NCBI RefSeq assembly: GCF_964340395.1
Contig: NC_135558.1
Location: 16,552,771 to 16,616,770 of the forward strand
Source: Glandiceps talaboti
Lineage: Eukaryota > Hemichordata > Enteropneusta > Spengelidae
Reading direction: 5' to 3'
Length of the DNA stretch: 64,000 nt
Notes under the pieces: model-generated
Database searches by the model: none
What the model was told of the DNA's origin: nothing
The model's input: the letters and a program-made list of their open reading frames with translations, nothing else
Translations under genes and position numbers: made by a program
Shown here: piece after piece, positions 13,201-24,137 of the stretch
Layout: each line of letters begins with the position of its first letter
Position numbering within the stretch: position 1 is the stretch's first letter

Positions 13201-14838
13201 AATCCTTACCTCCCTGGGCTTGTTCCCACCAATAATAGAGTCGACCATGCCAGTCGTTTGTGAAGATTCCATTTTTCCATGGCAACGGTCAAGGTAAATG
13301 CCCCAAGTATAAAGAAAATAGTGTCTTTCATGTAGGCTGATGCGACTGAAGCTGAATCCATTACTCCAAGGATTGGTAATAAAAACAAAGGAATCAGTGC
13401 TGTAATTGTTATTGGCAGTACTCCAAATATCCAGTAAAGTGACACCAAGGTTAAGACGTATGCAGTCGCTCCCTCCTGACGAAAATTAATATAATAAACA
13501 TACCGCGATCACAACAACAAGCTATCCACGATATGTGCATACAATATGTTTGAATTATTGTATATTACACAATTGAAATACACTTCAGTTGTCGTGGTTA
13601 ACACCAAGTGTGCACCTGTTGCCTATAAATTCGAAAATATTGCCTTCGGTTTGGGCACCATAAACATTTTGGTAAAGAGTGCCAACCCTTGTACAGGCAC
13701 TTATTTGTAGTATTGCCCTCGGCATGGGCACAGTCAACACAATTTGGTAAGGAGTGCCAGTCCAAGGGCAGGCATTAAATTGTGATATTGCCCAAGCGCA
13801 TGTGTTATTAATTTTATTACACTGTGAATCATTCGTCTAACGATTCACATAATTACTCTTCATTCATCGTCATTCGTCATTAGCAGAACCGTTTCCCATT
13901 GATGGTACATTTCTAAACTGTGGATAATCACTGATCATGAGTACGGACATGGTATTATGTGTAGGAATTTGAGTGTCCCAACAGATAATTTGTAATATTC
14001 ATTCACATTTCTCCAAAAATGAGCTTGTGTGTTTCACTGTAATGGTTTTGTAATCTCGAAACTTGAAAAACATGCGCAGAACATATGCATAACGGTTGAA
14101 ATATTTCCAGCAGGCAATAGTGCTGGGCAATAGTCTCTGCATGTGCGGGCAATTGGCAATATCACCTTGCAGGCAATATTCTATTTAGAGAAGATCATGT
14201 GATTTGATCTTGACCAATGACAGCTTGTGTAAGAACGTCAAGATGTAATAAACCCTTTTTTTCAATTACACCTCAACGTTCTTACACAAGCTAATGGAAT
14301 CACACTATAAATAGTCTATTACCCGCGCGTGCAAAGACTATTGCCCGTCACTATAACTATTGCCCGCTGGTTACTTTGATCGTTGCACCTTTATTCTGCA
14401 CATGTTTTAGCACTCGAGATGACAAAGTCACTACAGTGAGACACTGAAGCTTATTTCTTGCCGAAATTTAAATAAATATAATAATGACGAATTGAGCTGT
14501 AGTACACTCGAGCTCCTACAAATAATGGCATGTCCAAATTCATTGGTTATCTCCAAGTACTTTTTGGAAATGCACCAAGAAAGATAAATGTTCTATTGAT
14601 GACGAATGGTGATGAACGACGAGTGGGGTCATGTGAATGATTGGATGAATGAGTGGATGGTGTAATAATTAAATAATAACAAACAGATATTCCGTCATGT
14701 TTGGAACTCTTTTATAAAGTGTACACTTACCTTGCTTCCTGATAACAGTAGAGGAGAAAGCATAATTGGAAAACAGATAAGAGTGAGTAGACCTTGGAGA
14801 TTCCATAGTAGGAGACATATTTTCTTTATATTTGACAT
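3628..14838 (-). CDS. SLC13-like: SLC13-family Na+/anion cotransporter, copy 1 (13 exons)
   Basis: Exons in gene order: 14731-14838, 13210-13475, 12462-12588, 11202-11311, 10083-10250, 9449-9565, 9126-9227, 8314-8418, 7608-7702, 7293-7414, 5493-5654, 4441-4578, 3628-3795. Each is bounded by AG and GT; phases join without a stop to give 595 aa, close to vertebrate SLC13A2/A5 length. Recognisable blocks: TM1 (residues 1-36), YMKDT and MEKWNLHKR (exon 2), LSMWASN (136-143), GGSATL (240-245), DPKIFPGW (exon 8), ESGLS (441-445), NPLYFIVPCTLS (exon 12) and a C-terminal tail with NST and NTT glycosylation sites, as in the family. Members move di/tricarboxylates or sulfate with Na+ across the plasma membrane; the substrate here cannot be read. 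Divergence: the usual GTGPN is GSFQP (247-251) and the second SN motif is GNV (479-481). The start is the first ATG of exon 1, conserved in copies 2 and 3. Intron 10 carries a Penelope insertion. Confidence 0.9.
4074..4231. repeat. (TACA)n microsatellite, copy 1 intron 12
   Basis: About 150 bp of TACA units with short TGCA and CATC variants. A matching tract lies in intron 12 of copy 2 (24596-24697) and copy 3 (37393-37526), so it predates the gene duplications. Open frames of repeating HTYI or YVCM here are artefacts. Confidence 0.95.
5682..5750. repeat. (TACA)n/(TACG)n tract, left flank of PLE
   Basis: TACA units switch to TACG and back to TACA, ending directly at the Penelope-like sequence. 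The same intron position in copy 2 (from about 26341) is an uninterrupted TACA tract. Confidence 0.9.
5756..6613 (+). CDS. PLE protein C-terminus with GIY-YIG endonuclease
   Basis: One open frame of about 285 residues. It starts in the PLE linker after the RT domain (PYSQLLRLRRICSSDLDF, then HQRGYP). A cysteine motif follows (CDRTRCGTC and CITCQKC), and then a GIY-YIG nuclease core: GFLYIGST, RLGDRF with a following His, and a late acidic EEEI leading to LGIN. GIY-YIG nucleases of PLEs nick target DNA to prime reverse transcription. The open frame continues upstream into about 30 residues encoded by the microsatellite, which are not part of the protein family. No intact start or RT is present, so it is a fragment whose remaining frame is uninterrupted, which suggests a fairly recent insertion. 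Confidence 0.85.
   Translation, partial: QYGSSHPNKCKDSIPYSQLLRLRRICSSDLDFRKRSAEFCTYFHQRGYPMSVTNAALHKVSYLSREACIKSHDQRSNNDRPILALTYHPFSTRVKDIIYKHFNILRSNRVTNSLFPAVPLTAWRRDTSLRDMVVHTEQRELEVNAGSFPCDRTRCGTCRFIINTNHVFGPKNSVPVTSRFTCISTNVVYCITCQKCGFLYIGSTVRRLGDRFVEHLRLTRQRNRNYPVSMHFITNDHNVSDMSISGICKVSGDEKALRLKEEEIIFRLGTLEPLGINRLFSSFPI
6796..6830 (+). ncRNA. Decayed hammerhead-ribozyme-like motif of the PLE
   Basis: After the PLE frame, the plus strand has a small hairpin GAAT-AT-TT-ATTC followed by cgaaacgtcgg. This gives the GAAAC-GUC arrangement of the minimal stem III typical of PLE hammerheads. The expected CUGAUGA box is replaced by a poor match (ctttgaa), so self-cleavage is unlikely. Confidence 0.4.
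6873..7285. repeat. Compound TACA/GGCA/GACA microsatellite
   Basis: TACA units alternate with AGGC, TGCA, AGAC and CATC units. The order resembles copy 2 intron 10 (26340-26732), so the compound structure was inherited with the intron. It ends about 8 bp from the exon 10 donor at 7292. Confidence 0.95.
10301..10362 (+). mobile_element. SINE 3' tail fragment
   Basis: The plus strand carries agcgcattgagattg, then aatgcgctctataagaaata and a short ATT-repeat end. This is the inverted GCGC/GCGCT pair and tail common to invertebrate SINEs; the SINE at 39.4 kb has a related ending. The 5' head is missing. Confidence 0.5.
10670..11095. repeat. Minisatellite of CATA/ACACA-rich units
   Basis: About 420 bp in copy 1 intron 4, made of variable roughly 30-40-bp units built from acatacacataacacatacacgta and related steps. 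A short unique stretch interrupts it at 10843-10865. Open frames rich in CYVC here are translated repeat. Confidence 0.85.
11602..11769. mobile_element. Hairpin MITE with AGCAAT ends
   Basis: The left arm (agcaatggaccactacctgg) and right arm (ccagggggtgtttattgct) are imperfect inverted repeats extending about 60 bp, through a CACCAGTTGACG / CGTTAACTGGTC pair. The right flank attatattata is identical to the flank of the hairpin at 35140-35281, so they are probably one family. It lies in intron 3 of SLC13 copy 1. Confidence 0.6.
14107..14370. mobile_element. Inverted-repeat element, CCAGC ends
   Basis: Left ccagcaggcaatag and right ctattgcccgctgg are inverted. Farther in, gcttgtgtaagaacgt (14223-14238) pairs with acgttcttacacaagc (14277-14292) around an AT-rich centre. 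The whole 264 bp can fold on itself. It lies in intron 1 of copy 1. No transposase is seen. Confidence 0.6.
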
Positions 14839-14849
14839 CTTTGATTGGT

Positions 14850-17100
14850 TCGGTGACACTAAATGTATATTTATAAAAACAAAAAACATGACTTATTACG
14901 AAGAAATAGCATATAATTATATTTTTTCAAAATACATCAAGAAAAATCAACAAACTTAAATTAGTATTATGTAATCTAAGGTAAATATTATGCAAGTTTC
15001 TGTTGATAACCTTTTGAAAACGTTAAGGTATCTCTGATATTAAAAGCACCGTAAATTGTTTGAGAAAAATGTTAAAATTCATGGTGTATTTAACCTCTCT
15101 GCATATGCGAGAGTTTCAAATATTTTTGGTAGTGAATGCAAACACAATCTGCAAAAGTTGGCGACTGAATATATTTTAGTAGAGCTATACGATTTCTTTT
15201 CTTTCGACACCGTATCTAAAATGTAGAAAAAGTAACATCTAATATTCCTTTTCGTCGGTGTCAGTGACCTTTGACCAGTGACCTTTGACTAGTGACCTTT
15301 GAGAGTCAGATCCATTACCTATGGTGTATGGATGTTCCTGGTTTGGGATAGAGTGAATGGATAAATAACAAGAATATAACTAAGGGATCAATTTTGGAAA
15401 CATGTCGGGGTTGGTTTTGACTTTCACAATCAAAGCGCCATCACCAAGACATACACCTTTAATAAAATAAGAGTGTAAAACAATGCGTAGAACAGTCCTG
15501 ATACAAATGAATAATCTTCAACAACGGAATTACATTTAATAGTACCATGCATAAACCAAAAACGTGGAATTTATACCTAGGTCATTCTACGACATGTCGA
15601 CACAACAACACACGCCTATGTCAAAACAAGGCGTGTCTACGTCACTGGTTCTGCTACGTTCAAAATTTGAATGAAAACATCCAAAACGCCATTTCTTTCC
15701 CCATTATCTCTTTGATATTCCTGGCGCTGGTATAATTATCGTATTCTGAGATATTTGTCTTCATTCAGTCGAAAAATACTCGTGACCTACAATCTTTGTC
15801 ACCACGAGTTCAATCAGCGGCTCTAATCTTGGTCCACAGCCGCTACATTTTTCAGAAGAAAAGTAAATCAATAGTACACACACGCACACGCACAGGCATA
15901 CACGCGCGCGGACACCCACACTCACACACTCACACACACTTATTATAGACCAACTGAGGGTACAGCTATTAGGTCACATTTCTCGGCCACCATTGATAAG
16001 ATTTATGTTATTTGCATTAAGGCAATGCCATTGTAGAGTATTAATTGAATTATTGTTTTATTTATGGTGTTCATGATTTCATCTTTGAACCATATTGGCA
16101 TTGTACTAATACTTTATGGTTATGAGAATGTAAAACTGGAGGCTAAGTACTATGGAATTCATGAGAAACTGCCAGGCCTACTCAAGTAGCTTCGAACCAC
16201 CCCTTTAATTTTACTATGCTGTGTTTTCAAGTCAGCCGGAACAGTGTATGTAGTCCGACCTAGTGCCCCACACTTCAAGGAGGCTGGTACCTGAATCCGA
16301 ATAAAAAATCTTTTGAGGAGAGAAAGGGGTATGTACGGTGAACTAACATAAACGTTACAAGTTGAAGCGAGACAGTGATCAGTCGTAAATATAAGACTGA
16401 GTTCGACGGTTTTGTTATACTTTGCTGGTATATAGTCATATAATAATGTTTTGACTGTTTTCCATAACATAACAACATTATATAGTTTCAATATTACACA
16501 TTATTTCGATTCTATGCATATAACGAATATCATGATTAGCAAAAGCCCAAGATTAATAATCATTAAGGTGACCACACGGAAGAATAATCTCATTCAATTT
16601 TTAATAACAAAATAACTGTACTATGTTTTGTATTTGAATAAAAGCAATATGAAATCCGTGTTTGCAACTCAGTGAATTGGAAATGTTAAAGTTAAAACAA
16701 CATTTATAAAAAAAAGAAGGTATTTTACTAAATATACACGAAGTTGATTGTAAACATGTTTGGTAAACACAAGTAATCACATAAATAGGGAAACATAAAT
16801 AATCTTAAAATATTTTCATGGTGGCATTTTAATATATGGAAATGACATGCGAAGTGGAGACCAGGCGAGACATTAAGTATTATTTATCCAGTTTAATGAC
16901 TAGTTATTTCCGATATTTACGATAAACAAAATTTTCTTTTTAGCAATTGACAAACCTATACTTAGTCTGCAATTTTTCATATTATTTCACGTAGACACAC
17001 ATAATTAAGCTGTTTTATGAATTAATATTCCAAACCTATATACCCATTCTCATCAATACGGTCACTTTACTTGACATCATTTGTAATGAGGTCACGTCAT
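14850..17100. other. 5' intron of copy 1, no gene seen
   Basis: Lies between the upstream exon near 20.94 kb and coding exon 1. It contains a CA/CG-rich simple stretch at 15879-15938. The open frame at 16159-16491 has no recognisable domain and is not called. Confidence 0.5.
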
Positions 17101-17101
17101 A

Positions 17102-17130
17102 ATTTACTACTACTACTACTACTACTACTT

Positions 17131-17169
<39 letters not shown>

Positions 17170-17172
17170 GTA

Positions 17173-17210
<38 letters not shown>

Positions 17211-17212
17211 TA
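17102..17212. repeat. (CTA)n microsatellite
   Basis: A nearly pure CTA trinucleotide run with one interruption around 17168-17173. Poly-serine and poly-valine frames on either strand are repeat translations. Confidence 0.95.
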
Positions 17213-17377
17213 CGTTATAGTCCTTAAAGGATTTATGATGACCTTGTACTGTATTAAAGAGTAACCAGTCACTTATTTACTTGACAACTCAGGTCTTGTC
17301 GTTCGTGTAGAAATGTGCAAATAATGACCAGGTTACATCTGTGTAGGACGTTCAAAGTGCCAGCATTACGCTACAAA

Positions 17378-17450
17378 CACTGACTCTCAACCTACAGTTC
17401 GCTAGAACACAAATGCAAAAATGGATTGCTAACCGCTCAGCCACCGCTTT
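17378..17450 (-). mobile_element. Possible tRNA-derived SINE head
   Basis: The minus strand contains an A-box-like tggctgagcggttagcaa and, about 35 bases on, a degenerate B-box-like aggttgagagtc. The spacing fits the internal RNA polymerase III promoter of a tRNA(Ser)-like SINE head. No cloverleaf can be closed with confidence, so it is not called as a tRNA gene. Confidence 0.35.
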
Positions 17451-18731
17451 AAAGGCATAACTGCCTGGTGCCAGGCACTCTATTTTGCATATGACTGACT
17501 TATGTTTTGGAAGTGGAGAACTTGTGGTGACTCACTGGCCATGGCAAGTAAGCTTAATCACCAAAATATAAACATTCCCTATCTGGGTTGTTCACATGCA
17601 AATGTCGCATATTTGAATAATTCTGAGTGACACACAATCTAAATAGCTGTTTGCAGGAGAATTTGTCTCATTTTGAAAGTTTTTTTTACATTCTATGATA
17701 CAAACTGATTCATTTTCAACTAGTGTATCAAGTTACCATCCTACGACATTCACAAACAATGTGTACATGATTCATGGCCTACGTGTTTCTCGGAGTACAG
17801 AAAAAATGCTGAAAACAAGACCAAGAAGCTAGTGCTCTGTACATCAGTTTGAATTTCGCGTATTTGCATATATTAGCCATAATCACTTTTATATAGGGCA
17901 GTTCTGTGTTTAACCACTGCAGTCTGCTCCCGGTGGTGGTGATTTGGAATCTATGCTGGCATTGGTTGGTTGTGCGCATGCGTGAAAAATAGTGGGTCGT
18001 TCAGATGACTGGTGTATTAAAGTACCATCTATTTTAACCCGCCATCTAAACTACGTTGATCTGTTTATCCTTTTTATGGGACTTCAACATGATTGTAATG
18101 GGGTTTTAAAGTATGGGCGATTTAAAGTGGCCATATGGATGAGGTTTGGGTATACCGTAATTATTCATTTTTTAATATTTTAAACAATGTTATCATGGCG
18201 TCCTACTTGAAATCAAATTTGAAACAACTTTGTCCACGTCTGTGTCTGTAAAGAAATCCATTGCAAAAAAGCCACAAAATGTGTAATAATGTTTGTTGTT
18301 GTACGTACAATAACAAAGATTTTACACATTTAGTAATCTTTTACAAACAAGGACCTGCTATGTTCTTTTACATTAACCTTTCAAGTAGGACGCCAATTGA
18401 AATTTTTATTCATTGAAAAATCCACAATAAATATCCAATCATCATCCATATGGCCATTTTAATTGCGACACCAGAAACCAAGTGATTGGGATATTCAATG
18501 CTCTCATTACATATATTCTTTTAAGAATGAGATAAAAGTTTCATTGACAACTTCTAGACCGTAGATGTATATAGCTACCTTATTAAGTATGTACATTTAC
18601 CATTTGTATAGGATTTAGCAAGACTGAAATCGAAATGCATGCCGCTAGCCTGGTTAGTATTCATATAAAACACGCAAATTCAATTATTTGCTCTTCTATG
18701 TCGCTATGATTGAGCATTATGTAAAGTTACG

Positions 18732-19416
18732 GTGGTAAAACATTTACACCTAAATTTCTTTCGCACGTTCATAACTGTATGTTATAAACGTGTAAACCAA
18801 GTCAAAGATCTTGGCGTTGCCCTTTCAACTAATTTAAGCTGGGAGTTACACATTCAGGACATCGTCAAAAAGGCTTACAGGCTACTTGGTTTGATAAAGC
18901 GTACCTGCAAGTATTTCCATGACAGTTCTTGTATATAATTTATATAAATCGGTTGTACGGAGTCAACTAGAGTATTGTCCACAAGTTTGGTTACCCCATC
19001 AGAATTATTTAATCACTAAAATTGAAAGGATCCAGGATAAATTCCTCAACTACCTTTATTTTGGAAAATCGTTCCCTGGTAAAGGAGTAAACCTCGATTA
19101 CAGTAATCTTTGTCAGTATTTTAATATTCAAAGTGTTCAATCTCGTAGGAAATTGCTGGAGGCAGTCTTTTTATATAAATGCTTAAATGGCTCTTTTAAC
19201 TCAATGTATATTGTTGCCAATGTTCCATTTCATGTGCCATCCAGGAATCTCCGTTCCCACTACACATTTAAAATGGCACGTTTTAATTCTTCTCAAAGGA
19301 AAAACTCGTTTTTACCTAGGACCTACAATTTTATCAACACCTTCCAAAACACTGACATATTTTCAAGTCTCAGTACTTTTAGAAAAGATGTCCTAAATGA
19401 AATAGTTGATGTGTGA
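18732..19416 (+). pseudogene. Non-LTR retrotransposon RT C-terminus, frameshifted
   Basis: Frame one (18732-18938) has the late RT motif VKDLGVALSTNLSWELHI followed by LLGLIKRTCKYF. Frame two (18919-19416) continues with YKSVVRSQLEYCPQVW and the poorly conserved tail to a stop at 19416. The frame changes near 18930, so the protein is broken. The catalytic RT motifs upstream are absent (5' truncation). The pattern fits the CR1/Jockey-like branch; the exact clade cannot be given. Confidence 0.8.
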
Positions 19417-19570
19417 ACTTAACGCAATTTCGGTAATTTTTATCTTCTTTTAATTTATTTTATTTCTATTTTTACTAGTTTTGTAAATATTGTACGTATT
19501 TTAGTCTTTCCAATTTCAGAGTGTCTGTAAATGGGGTAATCCTGTAGACATCTCAAATAAATAAATAAAA

Positions 19571-19601
<31 letters not shown>

Positions 19602-19603
19602 AT
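18732..19603 (+). mobile_element. 5'-truncated non-LTR retrotransposon with (AAAT)n tail
   Basis: The RT fragment is followed by about 140 bp of 3' UTR and a tail of AAAT units at 19555-19603. This is the usual 3' end of a target-primed insertion. It lies in the 5' intron of SLC13 copy 1, in opposite orientation to the gene. Confidence 0.8.
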
Positions 19604-20940
19604 ACAAAGTATGTGCATAAATCTCGCCAGCCTCCATGCTTTCGTACATTCTGCTGGTTCCCTGACGACCATTAACTGCTTCAATTTTTTTTACACATAC
19701 TGGCGTTTATTCGCTGGCCTCCAAATATCTGCTTGCCTTAGGTCTTGTGACTATTCAAAGCATAGAAAATTATCAACGTATAATCTATACAATGCAGCAA
19801 AAACACCGAGCTATTGCGAAATCGCGAAATAACACTGTGTATGGGTTATAGGTTGTCTTGGGTGCCAATTTCCTTTCACATTAAAGCTGCACTAGCTTCA
19901 CCTAGACACTTTTATCAAAACTAGATTTTTTTGATACAATGACATAATTGTGCACCATATATGGTATTGAATCACCAGCTGCAAACATACTGAACAGCAC
20001 ACATAGTATGGTGCAATATAGCCAATGAAATTGATTTTTGGTCCGAACTCAAAATCAGTTCCCCGATTAAAAACGATTTTAACTTATTACTACACAATTT
20101 GAATATAAAATAGACCTCTAATTGACATACAATATCGAATTACACGGTATTTTAATAGTTTTCAGTGAATATATGGTTGGTTGATATCAAAAAAGTAATA
20201 CTGAATCCAGTTGCAGCCAGAACAGGTTAAAGGCGCCCTTGAATATCATACAATGTTCATTCGACCTAAGTAACGTGAATATAATACACACATGTACAGT
20301 GCAAGTAGACTCCCTTTAAAACATGGTAACACTTATGAAATGCTTGGATGAAGGTCTTCTGGGAACGCCCCTTTATTGTGTGGACACATATTTTCAAAGT
20401 GATCTTTCAAAATGGTGTTACAGCCTTTCGCAAATTAACACTCACGTTTCTTTATAGAAAGCTTATATAATGATATATTAATTGCACTGCCCAGAGATAC
20501 TGTACAATTTTGATATAATGGGGATAGATGATTAAAACTCAGAAAATACCAATACACATGTAAACAATGTACACCAAAATTACCAACTGCACATAACAAA
20601 AAAAGAGGTTTGAGTATGAGTTAGATGATCAGTACAAATGTGTACAATTGCTATCAAAAAGCTTAATTTATGATATTTTAGTTTTCTTGCATATATATAA
20701 TTCATCACTTCTGCTTGACTTTAGTAGGGAGGCTTACATACAATTGTAAGACTCGCTGTGTTTTATTGGTTAACGAAAAATATTAACCACAAGAAAAATG
20801 AATTTGCAAACTGTTGCCCTTTAACTTAAAGGTGAATCATGGACAGAAATTATGAACACGTGGATGTACAATCAAGTATATCATCGTGTATTATAAAACC
20901 GGTAGAATTGAAGGGGAGCATTGTGTAATAGTTGTCTTAC

Positions 20941-21112
20941 CTTCGTCTTTAACGAACTGATCCGAGGAATTCGGTGGACAACTAAACAAGTCAGCTGTAA
21001 ACAAGTCAACTAACTGTGTGAAGAATGAATCAGCGCAAAGGGGAGTCAATAGGCGATACCGCGGACAGCAGGTATTCGGAGAAATTGGGGTGTGTACATC
21101 AAGTTGTGACAT
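20941..21112 (-). other. Upstream (5' UTR) exon of SLC13 copy 1
   Basis: The minus strand ends in cgttaaagacgaag followed by gtaagacaact, a good donor. The same end occurs before copy 2 (34310) and in weaker form before copy 3 (47953). The left limit of the exon is uncertain. Copy 1 is open from an ATG at 21112 and could in phase extend the protein by about 68 residues through the acceptor before exon 1. Copy 2 has a stop in that frame just before the donor, so a noncoding role is more likely. Confidence 0.5.
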
Positions 21113-21119
21113 TTAGTTG

Positions 21120-22310
21120 CAAAGCACTTCACGATGTCGGGCCCATTTTCTTTTTATTTGGACATTTCGAGGGTATGTGATATAGGTTGAAACATTTCCA
21201 AATATCAAATTGTCAAAAATGATACTCAAACACTTATCTTGTGGAAGAAAAATGCCAAACCATATGGTTAAACGAAGTAATAGTTTGGAATGCCGAATGT
21301 TTTCCATGTCACGGAGACACCAGAGGAGGCCGGAATGGTCTCAAGTGACACACATGTGACCGTTTCGCGATAGAACATACGCTGATAACCTTTTATCCGT
21401 TTTATTACCATTTGCGTCATTAGTCTTTCGTTCAGACGACCACTATTTTTTTAAATGACCATTACGAGTGTAATGCAACATGGTAATCGTGTTTTCAGTT
21501 CTTATAGTGTGTCTAAAACGAACACAAACTCGACAAGTCAATGTTATCGATATCTACATTTTTTGGGGTTTTCTCCTCGAGTCGGTCGTTTTAACACAAA
21601 ATTATGTTTCTATGTATGCTTTTGTCACTTTTCTATTAACTATCGTCATGAATTTCATGGTTTTGCAGCGATCTCCCGGATACCCCGCTTTATAATGTGT
21701 ACTGTCACTACTTTTTGTTGATTTTGGATGTTTTCAAGATGGCGACTCTCGTGTCGCACTGTGATCATTATCCGTAATAAATGATCAAATTTTGGGCGAA
21801 ACAACAAATGGGCGAAAAACCGGGCCGAAATTTACGACCTCAGGGGGGTCAAGTATTCTTCACGAAATTGCCGAAAAATCACAGTATTCATATCAATAAT
21901 TCCAAAATCGATTCTTCTAGCTCGGAGGGAGAAATATCAGTCGCGATTTTCGCTTTTATAGTATCCAATATGATGAATTATTGTGAAAGTTACGGCGAGT
22001 TAATGCCCCAAACTACGGCTGGGGAGCACTGAGCCAGTCACCATTGTAAACGTACCTGCATGATCGAAGTGTACACAATGGAGGCCCACTGCGTAATGAG
22101 CTTTCACAGTTATGTTTACCCATCATGCTTTGCACGCGTTCCATCCTCCTCTGGGAGACACCTTGTATGTTTGATTGGTGCAAGCCAGTTGGCATGGCAA
22201 TATCAATAATGAGACGCGTTCATTGTGTACAAGCCCTCATGACCTCGTTTTTGAACCCCTATACATCGAGTGCCAGCTCAAGTCCAATCACATTTTTTAG
22301 AAAAAATATG
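21120..22310. promoter_or_regulatory. Spacer upstream of copy 1, putative promoter region
   Basis: No coding exon seen. Part of it (22172-22450) resembles 34840-35045, the corresponding spacer upstream of copy 2, and 2095-2160. That is consistent with a conserved 5' flank of each repeat unit. No TATA box or defined motif can be assigned with confidence. Confidence 0.35.
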
Positions 22311-22319
22311 GTTATGTAT

Positions 22320-24137
22320 GAGAGAACAGTTAAGTATAAAAAGTGTTTTCACTGTGTTGTTATGAGTGTCGTCGTAACAACTATCACTGTGATGTTTATG
22401 GCAACCATACCGTATCTATGCCCCCCCCCCCACGAAGGCCGCCAATAATACCAAATACGCCTTAATATTGCTATTGCTTTGTTCTTCAGACTATTTAGAG
22501 AAAAGTGACATCATAAAATGCTATTCCTCAACAAGAGCCAATAGTGAACTTGCAAACCCACCATGTTGAATGTTGCATAATGGAAAATGTGATAATAAAT
22601 GTTAATCAATTTGTATTATGAACAATATTGTTATATTGTTTATAACCACAAATGATCAATTCATAGTCACCCTGACCATTGTGGGAGGTTTATTTTATCG
22701 GTAGCTCCACATTAGCTAATACGATAACCTCAGATAGCCCCATAGTCCTTTGCGTCTGAGCATGCTCAGTCTGGATTGCAATTTCCCAATTTAAAAGCAT
22801 AAAGAACACATATTATATCAGTTTGACTAATTCAGATGCATCTTAAATTAACTACATCTCAGTACATATTTATTTGTCAAAAGTCGAGAAGAACACAAAA
22901 TTGACATATTAAGTGAGAAGGAATTAGTTATAATAAGTACATACATCGGCAACAAAAATAGCTTGGCTGGACCACAGAAATAATTTGGTCAAAGTAGTAG
23001 CCCAGAGAAAACATATACAATAATATATACGTATAAAGATAAAACAAAAACAAAAACAAAAACAAAAAATATCAATGAAATTCAATCTCTTAATACAAAT
23101 AATTACACCCGTTGAATATATATAAAAGGATAAACGGGGGTTTATAACAATATTTCAAAACAATTTATCTAGTAAATACTGCTTTAATTGGAATTTAAAG
23201 GTAGATCTTGTTCCATTTGTTTCAGTTGGTCGGGTAATGAGCTCCAGCGTTTTGTGGCTGGGTACTTGAAATTGTGTTGGCTCAAAGTGAGATTAACTTT
23301 AGGATTGGAGAAATTGTAATCATGTATATGGTATTGTGTCGACGTAGTCGTGCATTGCCTGTGTATGCGAATTACCATAAAGGGGAATACAATATGTACA
23401 AAATGAAAAAAAAAATGAAAGGGAGAATTGTTAATACACGGGAATATATGAAATGTCCGATCATATTATATTTTCATTGAATTAAATCATACTTAAGGGG
23501 AACTCCACTCAAGGAAATAATGGCATTTTTGTACACTTTGGTTTCTGGGGAGTATTTTCATGATTGTACATATCATTTACCTGCATAACACACGAATTCA
23601 GAATTCAGAAATATCAAGTTCAATTTGTACCTCACTTAGTGATTTTTGTATCTTTGGATTTAGCAGATATGCTTACGCAATAGGTAAACATGGAATATTC
23701 ATGATGTTTTCACCGACGATAATAGGCACTTAGGAGCCATGAATATTCGGATTTTATCTATTGGATATGCATTTCTGATGACTCCTATGAGACAATGTGG
23801 CCCACAGCAAAAATCCCCAAAGGAGGCACAAGTGCAAGTTGGTGTTTCTCTGAAATTGTGCGTAATGTAGGTGGTACAAAATTAATTTTTCCTGTACTGG
23901 CATTACCCTTATTGTACGTGATCTTAAAGTGTAGGGATACCTCATAAACTAATATCAACGATTATTTAACAATAGAAAAAAAGGATGGAAATATAACATT
24001 TATATGCGAAAATACCAGAGGAATATATCTGATAACATCAGATATACTATCCCTTCAAAAACCATCAACATCTTACATCTGTGTTTCTTTTCCATTTCAA
24101 AATCGCCGATGGAAAAGGCGAATTCAGTTTATATCCA
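22320..24137. repeat. Segmental duplication, 3' flank of SLC13 copy 2
   Basis: Partner of 2040-3627, aligned with small indels up to the stop codon of exon 13. It includes the minus-strand RT-tail-like frame at 23184-23378, which here continues through WSSLPDQLKQ. Confidence 0.75.

Noticed and set aside
16159-16491. 110-residue minus-strand frame as a gene
   Set aside because: No domain, no splice support and composition like surrounding intron; treated as chance.
17378-17450. Functional tRNA(Ser) gene
   Set aside because: The A box is good but the B box is degenerate and the acceptor stem does not close; a SINE head is more likely.
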